A stretch of 64,000 bases of DNA from an uncultured Bacteroidales bacterium (GTDB lineage: Bacteria > Bacteroidota > Bacteroidia > Bacteroidales > UBA932), in contig ONKO01000001.1 of the NCBI GenBank assembly GCA_900318445.1, forward strand, positions 186,001-250,000. Direction: 5' to 3'. The notes beneath the pieces were generated by a model. It was not told the DNA's origin, made no database searches, and saw only the letters and a list, made by a program, of their open reading frames with translations. This document shows positions 1 to 8,637 of this stretch, piece by piece. Numbering within the stretch: position 1 is the stretch's first letter; each line of letters starts with the position of its first letter. The position numbers and the translations under genes were made by a program.

Positions 1-2049
1 GGTGCTTCCCTCATCATTGCCTTCGGTCTGTTACTCTTCCTTGTGAACCCGTCCGACATCATCCAGACCATCCAGTCTGCTTCTACCAAGTACGATGTCG
101 GCAAAATCAATGGAAAACGCATCAGCTACACGGACTTCGACCAGAAGGTGAAAGAATTCTCCGAGGTTCGTGAAATGCTTACCGGTTCCTCCGCTTCCAG
201 CGAGGATATCCAGCGTCAGACCCGCGAAACCACCTGGCAGAACCTGGTGGATGAATATCTTGTCATCCCTACCATCGAAAAGGCTGGCGTACGTGTGGGC
301 CAGGAGGAGCAGATCAACCTCGTCATCGGCGAAAGCATTTCTCCGGTGCTTCTTTCCATGGGTATCTTCACTGACGAAAACGGCAATTATTCCGTATCGG
401 CCGCCCGCGAGTTCCTGGAGAACGCCGCAGCCGACGAAACCGGCCGCCTGGTGCTTCTTCGCAACTACCTGCTCAACGCCGTGCGTTCGGCCCGTTTCAA
501 CGAGAAGTACAACGCCCTCTTCTCCGGCAGCTCCTATGTGAACTCCCTGGAGATGAAAAACGCCGTGGCAGAGAACAACACCACCGCTGACGTGAGCTTC
601 GTGATGGCTCCCAACACCTACTATCCCATGGACTCCACCATCGTGGTATCCAACAAGGAGATCAAGAGTTTCTACGACGCCCATAAGGAGAATTTCAAGC
701 AGAACGCTACCCGCGAAATCGAATATGTGGTGTATGAGGTTACTCCTTCCGCAGAGGATATCGCCGCCCAGAATGATGAGTTCGCTTCCCTCTATGAGGA
801 GTTTGCTTCCTCTGAGAACGTGCGTGCTTTCCTGCAGCGCAACAGCGACCGTCAGTGGAGCGACGCTTGGGTGAAGGAAGGGGACCTTCGCAGCGTGAAC
901 CGTGACGTGGATGCCTTCGTGGCCGCCAACAAGACGGGTGTTTCTCCGGTTTATACTTCCGGCGAAACCTTCTATGCCGCCCGTATCATGGAAAACGCCA
1001 ATGTGCCGGATTCCGTGTATGTCCGCCACATGATGTTCCAGGGCGCTGACGCCCGTCACCTGGCCGACAGCCTCATGGGTGTGCTCAAGAAGGGCAACTT
1101 CGCCGCTCTCGCTACCCTCTACTCCGCCGACAAGGGCAATGCCGCCGACGGTGAGCAGGGCAACATCGGCTGGATGACCCAGAATATGATGATCCCCGGC
1201 TTCGAGCCTGTTCTTACCGCCAAGGTGGGTGAGCCTTTCATCATCACCACCCAGTTCGGTACCCACATCGTTGAGGTGACCAAGGCTACCAAGCCCGTTG
1301 CCAAGAAGAAGGTGGCTGTCTTCGAGAAGGCTACCCTTCCCAGCAAGGAAACTTACGCTGCCGTGTACAACAAGGCTAATGTCCTGGCTGTCCGCGCTGC
1401 CGGCAAGTACAATAACTACAAGGCTGCCTGTGACTCCACCGGCACCTATTCCCGCTCCCTTACCGTGAACGAGGGTACCGATACGTACGGCACCATCGGC
1501 CACGCCAAGGAAGTGACCCGCTGGGCTTTCGACAATAAGCCCGGAAAGGTTTCCGGTATCATTACCGTTGACAACAACTACTTCTTCGTGGTGGCCGTGA
1601 AAGAGGCCCACAAGGAGGGTTACGCCAGCGTGAAGGAAGTGGCAGAGAACATCCGCACCCAGCTGTATCAGGAGAAGTATTCCCAGGCCCGCAAGGAGCA
1701 GGTCGCTGCTCAGATCGAGGGTCTTTCCAGCCTGGATGCCATTGCCGAGAAACTGGGCGCTACCGTGTCCAACGTGACCGACGTTACCTTCTCCACCAAC
1801 TCGGCTCCTACCACCGAGCCCGCCTTCGTGGGTGCCGTGGCTGCTGCCAAGGAGGGTGTTGTTTCCGGTCCTGTGGCCGGTATCATGGGCACCTATGTGT
1901 TCCAGGTGAATGGCCGCGAGACCGGCGCCTTCTATACGGAGGACGACGCCAAGGCTGCTCAGGCCCGCATGGAATCTTATCATGGCCAGATGCTGCTGCC
2001 CCTCATGATGCAGAACACCGTGAAGGACAACCGCGCCCGCTTCTATTAA
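1..2049 (+). CDS. PpiD/SurA-like peptidylprolyl isomerase, 5' end outside window
   Basis: The frame is open from the first base, so the gene starts upstream; 682 codons are visible. The first residues (GASLIIAFGLLLFLV) look like the end of a single N-terminal membrane anchor, as in PpiD. A SurA_N-like helical region follows, and a parvulin domain lies at about 1015-1290 (VRHMMFQ, GNIGWMTQNMMIPGFE, FGTHIVEV). A second, weaker parvulin-like stretch follows towards the C-terminus. The family acts as a membrane-anchored periplasmic chaperone and prolyl isomerase for exported proteins. The GTG at 43 is an internal codon, not the start. A terminator hairpin follows the stop codon. Confidence 0.9.
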   Translation, partial: GASLIIAFGLLLFLVNPSDIIQTIQSASTKYDVGKINGKRISYTDFDQKVKEFSEVREMLTGSSASSEDIQRQTRETTWQNLVDEYLVIPTIEKAGVRVGQEEQINLVIGESISPVLLSMGIFTDENGNYSVSAAREFLENAAADETGRLVLLRNYLLNAVRSARFNEKYNALFSGSSYVNSLEMKNAVAENNTTADVSFVMAPNTYYPMDSTIVVSNKEIKSFYDAHKENFKQNATREIEYVVYEVTPSAEDIAAQNDEFASLYEEFASSENVRAFLQRNSDRQWSDAWVKEGDLRSVNRDVDAFVAANKTGVSPVYTSGETFYAARIMENANVPDSVYVRHMMFQGADARHLADSLMGVLKKGNFAALATLYSADKGNAADGEQGNIGWMTQNMMIPGFEPVLTAKVGEPFIITTQFGTHIVEVTKATKPVAKKKVAVFEKATLPSKETYAAVYNKANVLAVRAAGKYNNYKAACDSTGTYSRSLTVNEGTDTYGTIGHAKEVTRWAFDNKPGKVSGIITVDNNYFFVVAVKEAHKEGYASVKEVAENIRTQLYQEKYSQARKEQVAAQIEGLSSLDAIAEKLGATVSNVTDVTFSTNSAPTTEPAFVGAVAAAKEGVVSGPVAGIMGTYVFQVNGRETGAFYTEDDAKAAQARMESYHGQMLLPLMMQNTVKDNRARFY

Positions 2050-2075
2050 TAGATAGATTGTTGCATTTTAGAGTC

Positions 2076-2108
2076 ATGCCCGGCCCCTGACCGGGCATCT
2101 CTTTTATT
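2076..2108 (+). terminator. rho-independent terminator after the PpiD-like gene
   Basis: Perfect 8-bp stem ATGCCCGG (2076-2083) / CCGGGCAT (2091-2098) with a 7-nt loop, followed by a T-rich run. It lies between the PpiD-like gene and ychF, separating two co-directional genes. Confidence 0.8.
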
Positions 2109-2118
2109 AAATAGTGTT

Positions 2119-3222
2119 ATGTCTTTGAAATGTGGAATTGTGGGACTGCCCAATGTAGGCAAGTCTACGCTGTTTAACTGCATCAGTTCGGGAAAGGCCC
2201 AGAGCGCCAATTTCCCCTTCTGTACCATCGACCCTAACGTGGGTTCCACCAATGTGCCCGACAAGCGTCTGGAGGTCCTTACGGAGATTTGCAACCCCAA
2301 GCGTACCATCCCGGCTACGGTGGAGATCGTAGACATCGCCGGTCTGGTGAAAGGCGCTTCCCGGGGTGAGGGACTGGGAAACCAGTTTCTGGCAAACATC
2401 CGGGAAACGGATGCCATCCTGCATGTGCTGCGCTGCTTTGACGACGGCAACATCGTGCATGTGGATGGTTCTGTAGACCCTGTCCGCGACAAGGAAGTGG
2501 TGGATACCGAGCTCCAGATCAAAGACCTGGAAACGGTGGAAAACCGCATCAAAAAAGTGGAGAAGATGGCTACTACGGGAGGAGACAAGGAAGCCAAGAA
2601 ACTGCTTTCCCTGCTTGTCCGTTACCGGGAAGCCCTGTTGAAAGGCCTCTCCTGCCGTACGGTGGTTCCCGAAAACGCCGAGGAGGAGCAGATGGCCAAG
2701 GATCTGTACCTTCTCACCAACAAGCCTGTAATGTATGTCTGCAACGTAGATGAGGCATCGGCCGCCACCGGCAATGCTTATGTAGATGCCGTTCGCGCTG
2801 CCGTCGCTGCAGAAAACGCCCAGATTCTGGTGATTGCTGCCAAAACCGAGGCAGAAATTGCCGAAATCGAGGACTACGAAGACCGTCAGATGTTCCTGGA
2901 GGAAATGGGCCTCAAGGAGAGTGGCGTAGTGCGCCTCATTCAGAGCGCCTACAAGCTCCTGGGCCTCCGCACCTTCTTCACCGCCGGTGCCGACGAGTGC
3001 CGCGCCTGGACCATCGTGGCAGGGGACAAGGCTCCCCGCGCCGCCGGTGTCATCCACACCGACTTCGAGCGTGGTTTCATCCGTGCCGAGGTCATCAAAT
3101 ACGAAGACTTCGTCCAATACAAAACCGAGGCTGCCGTCCGCGCCGCCGGTAAAATGGGTATCGAAGGCAAGGAATACGTAGTGCAGGACGGTGATATCAT
3201 GCACTTCCTCTTTAACGTGTAA
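2119..3222 (+). CDS. ychF: Ribosome-associated ATPase/GTPase YchF (Obg-like)
   Basis: 367 aa, normal length for YchF/OLA1. The G1 motif GLPNVGKSTLFN is near residue 8. The diagnostic NFPFCTIDPNVG motif is near residue 30, followed by DIAGLVKGASRGEGLGNQFL. The C-terminal TGS-like domain ends with GDIMHFLFNV, typical of the family. YchF prefers ATP over GTP and binds ribosomes; it is linked to translation and oxidative-stress responses. The ATG at 2119 gives the canonical MSLKCGIVGLPN start. The gene is followed by a bidirectional terminator shared with the convergent phosphatase-type gene. Confidence 0.97.
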   Translation: MSLKCGIVGLPNVGKSTLFNCISSGKAQSANFPFCTIDPNVGSTNVPDKRLEVLTEICNPKRTIPATVEIVDIAGLVKGASRGEGLGNQFLANIRETDAILHVLRCFDDGNIVHVDGSVDPVRDKEVVDTELQIKDLETVENRIKKVEKMATTGGDKEAKKLLSLLVRYREALLKGLSCRTVVPENAEEEQMAKDLYLLTNKPVMYVCNVDEASAATGNAYVDAVRAAVAAENAQILVIAAKTEAEIAEIEDYEDRQMFLEEMGLKESGVVRLIQSAYKLLGLRTFFTAGADECRAWTIVAGDKAPRAAGVIHTDFERGFIRAEVIKYEDFVQYKTEAAVRAAGKMGIEGKEYVVQDGDIMHFLFNV

Positions 3223-3250
3223 TTGCGAACCGCTGATAAATCGCTAATTT

Positions 3251-3302
3251 ACAATGTTTTAGTTTTTTCTCTTTAGGCAGGATAACCTAAAGAGAATTTT
3301 TT
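3251..3302. terminator. Bidirectional terminator, CTCTTTAGG hairpin copy 1
   Basis: TCTCTTTAGG (3268-3277) pairs perfectly with CCTAAAGAGA (3286-3295), flanked by T and A/T runs on both sides. It lies between the convergent ychF and the phosphatase-type gene. It belongs to a family of four similar hairpins in this window, three of which share the flank AATGTTTTA. Confidence 0.85.
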
Positions 3303-3323
3303 ATATTCTTGATTCTCAGCGCT

Positions 3324-4256
3324 TTACATGCGTATCGAGATTTGAATGGGACAATGATCAGACACTCCGCCTACGTAGCGGGGACCGGAATACGTGCGCA
3401 GGGGCTTGGTGCCCGTATGGGCGCCGTCCCGGGTCATCAGGAAGGGAATCTGGAGGATGCGCATGGGACCCGTCCGGGCCGATGGAGAGGCAAAGAACAT
3501 GTCAATCAGTTCCCATCGGCCCTCATATTTGATGGTTCCTTCTCCTTGCCGATGGAGGTCCGCGGCCCTGTTCTCCAGCACAGGCGTGAGCAGCTGGAAG
3601 AGAGGTTTCTCCGGCGTGTCGTTCATGTCACCCATGGCGAGGATTCGCGGGGAACCATCGGCCTGCAGGGAATCGGCCAACTGCTTCAGCCGCATGAGCG
3701 CCGTCCTCCGCCGGGGCTCCGAGGCCGCCGCTCCGCCGTACTTCGAGGGATGGTGGTTCACCAGGAAGGCAATTTCGCTCCCGGCCCCCGTCCGTAGCTG
3801 CGCGAGAAGAATGTCCCGCGTGGCGAGGACGGTGGAGTCTTCTGCGTACAGGTGACAGGGCTTGGCCGATACCAGTTCCAGCCGCGATGCCCTGTACAGC
3901 AGCGCTACGTCGATACCGCGGGTGTCCGGCGAGTCGAAGTGCACGATACGGTAGTCCAGTTTTCGCAGGGCGGTCTCCTGGAGGAGGCGCTTCAGAACGC
4001 GGGCATTTTCAACCTCGGCCAGGCCGATGACATCCGGCGCCCCAGCCCACAGGATAGCCTTTGCAATGGCATTGCACTTGGCCGCGAAGCGTTTCCGGGT
4101 CCATCTCCGGGCCCCTTGCGAGGAGAATTCGGCGTCCGACACGCTGGTTGAGTCGTTGCGCCAGTCAAAGAAGTTCTCTACGTTCCAGAACAGTACCTTG
4201 ATGCTGTCTGCCGGCTGGTTTGCAGCCAATAACAGGCAAAATAACAGTGTCTTCAT
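3324..4256 (-). CDS. Secreted endonuclease/exonuclease/phosphatase (EEP) family protein
   Basis: 310 aa from the ATG at 4256; a longer upstream frame exists but lacks a plausible start. The N-terminus MKTLLFCLLLAANQPADS is a short signal peptide. EEP motifs are in order: VLFWNVENFFDW, GLAEVEN (metal-binding Glu), VNHHPSK (catalytic His), MGDMNDTPEKP (Asp/Asn) and SDHCPIQI (Asp-His) at the C-terminus. The superfamily includes DNases, sphingomyelinases and inositol phosphatases; the substrate cannot be told here. A TATATTTG box sits 4 nt before the start codon, suggesting a leaderless transcript. Confidence 0.9.
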   Translation of the reverse strand: MKTLLFCLLLAANQPADSIKVLFWNVENFFDWRNDSTSVSDAEFSSQGARRWTRKRFAAKCNAIAKAILWAGAPDVIGLAEVENARVLKRLLQETALRKLDYRIVHFDSPDTRGIDVALLYRASRLELVSAKPCHLYAEDSTVLATRDILLAQLRTGAGSEIAFLVNHHPSKYGGAAASEPRRRTALMRLKQLADSLQADGSPRILAMGDMNDTPEKPLFQLLTPVLENRAADLHRQGEGTIKYEGRWELIDMFFASPSARTGPMRILQIPFLMTRDGAHTGTKPLRTYSGPRYVGGVSDHCPIQISIRM

Positions 4257-4260
4257 ACCA

Positions 4261-4268
4261 CAAATATA
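4261..4268 (-). promoter_or_regulatory. -7 promoter box of the EEP gene
   Basis: Minus-strand TATATTTG matches the Bacteroidota TAnnTTTG -7 consensus and ends 4 nt before the start codon at 4256. I see no clear -33 TTTG. Confidence 0.6.
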
Positions 4269-4332
4269 CACCTTTTGTAGAATACACTTTTGCGCGAAAT
4301 GCATCTAACTCTTTGAGTATTAGTGGTTTAAT

Positions 4333-4368
4333 TTTTTCTCTTTAGGCTGGTCGGCGCAAAGAGAAAAA
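4333..4368. repeat. CTCTTTAGG hairpin copy 2 (imperfect)
   Basis: TTTTTCTCTTT (4333-4343) pairs with AAAGAGAAAAA (4358-4368); the inner part is degraded. The flank CTAAAACATTG matches copy 1 in inverted orientation. Unlike the other copies it lies between divergent genes, where a terminator has no obvious job. Confidence 0.7.
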
Positions 4369-4429
4369 GCTAAAACATTGTGGTTTAACGAGTTATGAAG
4401 ATTCGAGGTTGGGCGGTTTTCGCCAAGGG

Positions 4430-4478
4430 ATGTACGTACATGGAAACCGCAGTGGGAGGCCGTTTTTTTGTACGTACA
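4430..4478. promoter_or_regulatory. Pair of TGTACGTACA palindromes upstream of galK
   Basis: Two identical perfect 10-bp palindromes at 4431-4440 and 4469-4478, the first extendable to ATGTACGTACAT. Their centres are 38 bp apart. They lie 36 bp or more upstream of the galK -7 box, a plausible site for a dimeric regulator. The regulator is not identified. Confidence 0.55.
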
Positions 4479-4513
4479 CCGGGGAGGGCGTCCGAAAACA
4501 ACAAAACTTTTAC

Positions 4514-4521
4514 TATCTTTG
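4514..4521 (+). promoter_or_regulatory. -7 promoter box of galK
   Basis: TATCTTTG matches TAnnTTTG and ends 26 nt before the galK ATG. It supports the start at 4548 rather than the longer in-frame extension from 4395. Confidence 0.7.
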
Positions 4522-4547
4522 TAAGACAATCTAACGAAACCAGTAAC

Positions 4548-5690
4548 ATGAAAACTAAAATCCAGGCAAAATTCAAGGAACTCTTTGGAAAAGAGGGTAC
4601 GCTTTACATGTCGTCGGGCCGCATCAATCTCATTGGCGAGCACACAGACTACAACGGTGGTTATGTATTTCCCGGCGCCATTAACTTTGGCATCATGGCG
4701 GCCATCGAGCCCAATGGAACCGACAAAGTAAAAGTATTCTCCCTCGATTTCAACGAGTGCGTGGAGTTTGGCCTCAGGGAAGAAGATAAACCGGCCCAGC
4801 AGTGGGCCTCATATGTGTTTGGCGTGTGCCGGGAAACCCTCAAGCGGGGTGGAAAGGTGCAGGGCTTCAACGCCGTGTTTGCCGGCGATGTGCCGCTTGG
4901 CGCAGGCCTCAGCTCCTCCGCCGCTCTCGAGAGCGTGTTTGCCTATGCCATTAACGAAATCAACGGCAATGGCATAGAGAAGTTCGAACTGGCTAAGATT
5001 GGCCAGAGCACCGAGCATAACTACTGCGGTGTCAAGTGCGGTATCATGGACCAGTTCGCCTCCATCTTTGGTAAGGAGGGAGCCCTCATCCGCCTCAACT
5101 GCAAGACAGGGGAGTACAAGTATTTCCCCTTCAACCCAAAGGGTTACAAACTGGTGCTCATCGATTCCTGTGTCAAGCACGAGCTTGCCTCCAGCGCCTA
5201 TAACAAGCGCCGTGAGTCCTGCGAAAACGCTGCTGCAGCTATCCGCAAGAACCACCCCGAGGTAGAATTCCTCTCCGACGCCAAGCGTCTGTGGCTGGAC
5301 GAAGTGCGCGCCGAAATCCCTGAGGAAGACTTCCTGCGCGCAGAATACGTGATTGGAGAAGTGCAGCGCGTGCTGGATGTGTGCGATGCCCTGGAAAGAG
5401 GAGACTACGAGACCGTGGGCGAAATGATGTACCAGACCCACTTTGGTTTGAGCCGCCTCTACGAAGTATCCTGCGAAGAACTCGATTACCTCAATAAACT
5501 GGCCCGCAAGATGGATGTGACGGGCTCCCGTGTCATGGGTGGCGGCTTTGGCGGCTGCACCATCAACCTGGTGAAGGATGAACTGTATGAGCCCTTCATC
5601 AGCGCCGCCAAGAAGGGCTTCGAAGAGAAGTTCGGCCACGCCCCCAAGATTTATGATGTAGTAATTAGCGATGGCGCTCGTAAGCTGTAA
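4548..5690 (+). CDS. galK: Galactokinase
   Basis: 380 aa, normal for GHMP-family galactokinase. The signature GRINLIGEHTDYNGGYVFPG is near residue 22, the GHMP ATP-binding loop GAGLSSSAALES is in the middle, and GGGFGGCTINLV is near the C-terminus. The enzyme phosphorylates galactose to galactose-1-phosphate (Leloir pathway). The start at 4548 is chosen because the family begins just before this point and the promoter box lies at 4514-4521. The last 20 nt overlap the next gene. galM lies about 12 kb away, so the Leloir genes are not clustered. Two TGTACGTACA palindromes upstream suggest dedicated regulation. Confidence 0.96.
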   Translation: MKTKIQAKFKELFGKEGTLYMSSGRINLIGEHTDYNGGYVFPGAINFGIMAAIEPNGTDKVKVFSLDFNECVEFGLREEDKPAQQWASYVFGVCRETLKRGGKVQGFNAVFAGDVPLGAGLSSSAALESVFAYAINEINGNGIEKFELAKIGQSTEHNYCGVKCGIMDQFASIFGKEGALIRLNCKTGEYKYFPFNPKGYKLVLIDSCVKHELASSAYNKRRESCENAAAAIRKNHPEVEFLSDAKRLWLDEVRAEIPEEDFLRAEYVIGEVQRVLDVCDALERGDYETVGEMMYQTHFGLSRLYEVSCEELDYLNKLARKMDVTGSRVMGGGFGGCTINLVKDELYEPFISAAKKGFEEKFGHAPKIYDVVISDGARKL

Positions 5691-6285
5691 AAACTGTAAC
5701 AAACAGACGGAGGTAGAACTCCGTCAGAGTATAAATGTCGCCCTTGATCCGGAACTCAAAGCCCGGGTCAAGGACGGCTCTCTATTCGTATGGGAGTGTC
5801 CCTACTGCGGCCAGCGCAACCTGGCACTCTACCAGACCCTCTACCACGACCCCGATGCCAAACTCATGGTTTGGCTCCTGCCCGGACAGGCGCAGCCGCC
5901 AAAGGCAGTGGCCGATGCCGTGAAGGAGCTCGAAGGCTACACCCTGAGGATCGTTCGCGAAGTGGGAGACCTCATCGAGAAAGTGAACCTGCACGATGCC
6001 GGCCTCGACGACACCGTCCTGGAAATGTGCAAGTGGGTCATGAGAAGGGAGCTGGCCGATAAGAATCCCGATGCGGCCGATGCCAAGCTAAGATTCCTCC
6101 GGATGGAAGGGGCTGATAACGAACTGGTCATGGCCTTTCCCCTGAACGGACAGATGCAGGTAATCAACGTAGGGTTCAACGTCTACGAAGATGCCCGCGG
6201 CATCCTCATGCGAAATCCCTCCGTGAAGCCTGCCGATGGCTTTGCCCAGGTAGACGCTGCCTGGATTGAGCAGTTCTTCCGCTAG
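5671..6285 (+). CDS. CpXC-domain protein
   Basis: 204 aa. The N-terminus carries two cysteine pairs (CKNCNKQ and CPYCG), the hallmark of the CpXC family (PF14353), probably a zinc-ribbon-like metal site. The rest is a soluble alpha/beta region with no motif I recognise. The start overlaps the galK stop by 20 nt, indicating translational coupling. The family's function is not established. It ends 8 nt before the convergent PIN gene, with no terminator visible. Confidence 0.8.
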   Translation: MALVSCKNCNKQTEVELRQSINVALDPELKARVKDGSLFVWECPYCGQRNLALYQTLYHDPDAKLMVWLLPGQAQPPKAVADAVKELEGYTLRIVREVGDLIEKVNLHDAGLDDTVLEMCKWVMRRELADKNPDAADAKLRFLRMEGADNELVMAFPLNGQMQVINVGFNVYEDARGILMRNPSVKPADGFAQVDAAWIEQFFR

Positions 6286-6293
6286 GGAATTCT

Positions 6294-6701
6294 TTATTCA
6301 GGTCTTTCCAGCCGATTCAAAAAATCGGCGACAGTTACTATCTCAATGCCTTCATAATTATTGATGGAGAGCAAATCGTTGTCCCCGCTAACGATATAAA
6401 GGCACTTTCCATCAACTGCACAGGATAGGAACTTGTCATCATCTGGGTCACGGCTGACGTGAACATCGGAACTCACGCAGATGATTTCAAATTTGGCGAG
6501 AATATTCGAAAGAGGAATTTTTATTCCGAGAGCAGGATACTTTTGCTTGAGCCGATCAAAAATCTCTTCATACTCGTCTACAATCTCCTTGCTGGCCACA
6601 ACATTCACACGGCTCTCCATGATGTATTGAAGAAGCTGATAAGGCTTGCCTCCAAAAAACACAGCGGAAGCAAGGACATTGGTATCTATGACGATTCTCA
6701 T
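6294..6701 (-). CDS. PIN-domain toxin (COG1569-like)
   Basis: 135 aa. PIN-domain acidic residues are present: VIDTNVLASA at the N-terminus, DEYEEIF in the middle, SRDPDDDKFLSCA, and SGDNDLL near the C-terminus. Such proteins are Mg-dependent RNases, usually toxins of type II pairs. Its start overlaps the upstream AbrB-type gene by 4 nt, the normal antitoxin-then-toxin order. The region is more AT-rich than the surrounding genes, consistent with acquisition by transfer. Confidence 0.9.
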   Translation of the reverse strand: MRIVIDTNVLASAVFFGGKPYQLLQYIMESRVNVVASKEIVDEYEEIFDRLKQKYPALGIKIPLSNILAKFEIICVSSDVHVSRDPDDDKFLSCAVDGKCLYIVSGDNDLLSINNYEGIEIVTVADFLNRLERPE

Positions 6702-6961
6702 TTGCGATTCTCTGCTCTCATTGCCTTGATTTCCGCATTGAGATCATCCTCTGTGAGCCCAAGCTCGGCTGCTGTTTTTTGCGCTTTCTCAATAAGGGAG
6801 TAGAATTCGTCAAGAGATGGGTCTTTAACGGGTTTAAGGAGGATATTCTCGTTATCTGTTACGACCAAAAACTGCGAACCCTCCCCAAGATTGAGTTTCC
6901 TGCGGATGGAGACGGGCAGAACAATCTGTCCCCTCGATGACATAGCTGCAATTGTTGCCAT
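6698..6961 (-). CDS. AbrB/MazE-type antitoxin
   Basis: 87 aa. The N-terminal swapped-hairpin AbrB DNA-binding domain is clear: SSRGQIVLPVSIRRKLNLGEGS. The C-terminal half (SLIEKAQKTAAELGLTEDDL) is probably the toxin-binding tail. It overlaps the PIN toxin gene by 4 nt. AbrB-type antitoxins usually repress their own operon. Confidence 0.88.
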   Translation of the reverse strand: MATIAAMSSRGQIVLPVSIRRKLNLGEGSQFLVVTDNENILLKPVKDPSLDEFYSLIEKAQKTAAELGLTEDDLNAEIKAMRAENRK

Positions 6962-7051
6962 AATTCCAATAGTTTAAGAAAAATAAGAAAAACTTACTTT
7001 TCTGCAAAAATAGGAAATAATATCAAATAATCAAACAAAGAGATCAGGGGA

Positions 7052-7639
7052 TTAGAATATCCACTGTTTATAGAGAGCTGCATTTGGAGAATCCGTCTCA
7101 AGAATCTTTTCCTTGAGACGGGATTTTCTTGTATAGTAGTTGTTAGTAGATAATCCTGTTATCATGCATGTCAACGTGGCGTCAAAACCGAGAATCATGT
7201 ATTCGATAAGCTGGTAGTCTATATCTTTCAGTTTGGGAAAGTCCTCCCGTAACGCGCTTAAAACGCCTCCCGTCTTTTCATTTATGAACTTCTCTCTTTC
7301 CTCACTTTTATTTGGAGAAGAGAAGAATTCAAGGTTCTCTTTTAGACGTTCAATATACTTCTGGCTAGCCCTCTTCTCATCTTTCAGTTTTATTGCCTGC
7401 TCCAGGCAATACTTGATGTCATTAAATTGTTCCCGGTAGAATACTTGACACTCTTTCTGTAGTTCTGCTATTTGGCTTGATTGTTCTTTTTGCCGTTCTT
7501 CCAATGAATCATTGAGAAGAGTCATTTGCATCAAGCGTATTTCTTTTTTTGTATCCCTCTTCCTATATACAATCGTAATGATAAGCAGAAATAGGTTTGA
7601 AAGCAAAAACAGGGAGAGGATGACGGTAGAAGTATTCAT
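7052..7639 (-). CDS. Membrane-anchored coiled-coil protein with C-terminal HTH-like domain
   Basis: 195 aa. One N-terminal membrane helix (about residues 7-25) is followed by a long charged coiled coil (about 35-115). The C-terminal segment (DIDYQLIEYMILGFDATLT, YYTRKSRLKEKI) resembles the LuxR-like output domain of Bacteroidales TPR-TM-HTH regulators. It lacks the usual sensor part. It may be a membrane-tethered transcription regulator; no target is evident. Base composition is AT-rich like its neighbours. The 240 nt upstream contain only AT-rich sequence, a short inverted repeat (CTTACAT 7764-7770 / ATGTAAG 7789-7795) and the promoter of the next operon. Confidence 0.6.
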   Translation of the reverse strand: MNTSTVILSLFLLSNLFLLIITIVYRKRDTKKEIRLMQMTLLNDSLEERQKEQSSQIAELQKECQVFYREQFNDIKYCLEQAIKLKDEKRASQKYIERLKENLEFFSSPNKSEEREKFINEKTGGVLSALREDFPKLKDIDYQLIEYMILGFDATLTCMITGLSTNNYYTRKSRLKEKILETDSPNAALYKQWIF

Positions 7640-7813
7640 TGTAATGCAAAATATCGGGAAAAGCGAAGTTATAAGTATTTCAAAATTAAAGCTTTATAAG
7701 TTCTGTAAGAATTTACATCTTGCAGAAATGCGCTGTTGTTTGTATGTTGTTTAAAATTAAGCACTTACATCTTTTTGAAAAAACGAAAATGTAAGGACAT
7801 TTTTGGGTAATCA

Positions 7814-7845
7814 TTTGAATACAGATGAACACCACTCTATCTTTG
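7814..7845 (+). promoter_or_regulatory. Promoter of the small membrane-protein operon
   Basis: A full Bacteroidota-type promoter: TTTG (7814-7817), 20-nt spacer, TATCTTTG (7838-7845). It lies 35 nt upstream of the ATG at 7881. Confidence 0.8.
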
Positions 7846-7880
7846 TCGAAACAAAAATAATTTAAAAACAGCGAAACACA

Positions 7881-8252
7881 ATGAGCGCACAAAAAAAACT
7901 GTCGAAAATCATTAATGATCCAGTAGAGCAGCTACTGGTGAGTCTTTCCCTGATTCTCTACCTATTATACTTAAATAACGGATACACCGTTTTACTGGTA
8001 TGTACTCTCGTACTGGATGCTCTCTTTTTGGCCAGAATTGTTCAAATAGCGTTAATGAAAGATAAGCAGCTCGGCGCCAGGACAATAAGAATACTCTCTT
8101 TCCTGGACTATGGCCTCTTCTTCTTAACTATCTACATGCTATTCAACTTAAAAATGAGTAGTGACAGCGCCGTGGGTCAAGTCTTTGTTATCGTGGCATG
8201 TGCCGTTCTTGTCATTATGACGATTATCAGCCTTGCAAAACCATCCAAATAG
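7881..8252 (+). CDS. Small four-helix membrane protein, unknown function
   Basis: 123 aa, not recognised. Four hydrophobic stretches are visible (about 20-37, 39-58, 71-90, 98-117) with very short loops. It is the first of three consecutive genes of nearly equal size and similar topology, downstream of a strong consensus promoter. AT-rich composition sets the trio apart from neighbouring genes. It could be a small holin- or immunity-like membrane protein; nothing in the sequence decides. Confidence 0.55.
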   Translation: MSAQKKLSKIINDPVEQLLVSLSLILYLLYLNNGYTVLLVCTLVLDALFLARIVQIALMKDKQLGARTIRILSFLDYGLFFLTIYMLFNLKMSSDSAVGQVFVIVACAVLVIMTIISLAKPSK

Positions 8253-8262
8253 TAAGACTATT

Positions 8263-8637
8263 ATGAGGCTAAAAAACATATTGGAAAACACGTTGAGTGA
8301 ATATTTATCAGTTGTGTTTTTGCTTATGCTGATTAAGATGTTTTTATCTCGACCTTTCTCCGAAACCTTTTCATGTGTATATTTCATACTACTAATCGCA
8401 ACCTTCATCATAGGGGTCGTAAGTATTGTTTGGAATAAAAACAATCAGCATATTAATTGCTCTTTACTGTTTCAGTCCATTTCGTCTTTTACACTTCCGC
8501 TCCTAGTGTTGGTAAAACATGAGTATTTGTCATCTCATGTGACAATAGCCTCAATAGTAGTATTTGAATTGATGGGTCTAATATTGGCTTTAGAAAGTAT
8601 TTTTCATATCTTTGCCAAGAATGAAAAAGGATTTTGA
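8263..8637 (+). CDS. Small four-helix membrane protein, unknown function
   Basis: 124 aa from the ATG at 8263 (MRLKNILENTLSE); a longer frame would overlap the upstream gene. Four hydrophobic segments (about 14-30, 37-56, 65-82, 90-112). It starts 10 nt after the previous gene and overlaps the next by 17 nt, so the three are one operon. Not recognised. Confidence 0.5.
   Translation: MRLKNILENTLSEYLSVVFLLMLIKMFLSRPFSETFSCVYFILLIATFIIGVVSIVWNKNNQHINCSLLFQSISSFTLPLLVLVKHEYLSSHVTIASIVVFELMGLILALESIFHIFAKNEKGF

Noticed and set aside
4395-4547. N-terminal extension of galactokinase by 51 residues
   Set aside because: The extension would run through the promoter box and the palindromes, and galactokinases begin at about 4548.
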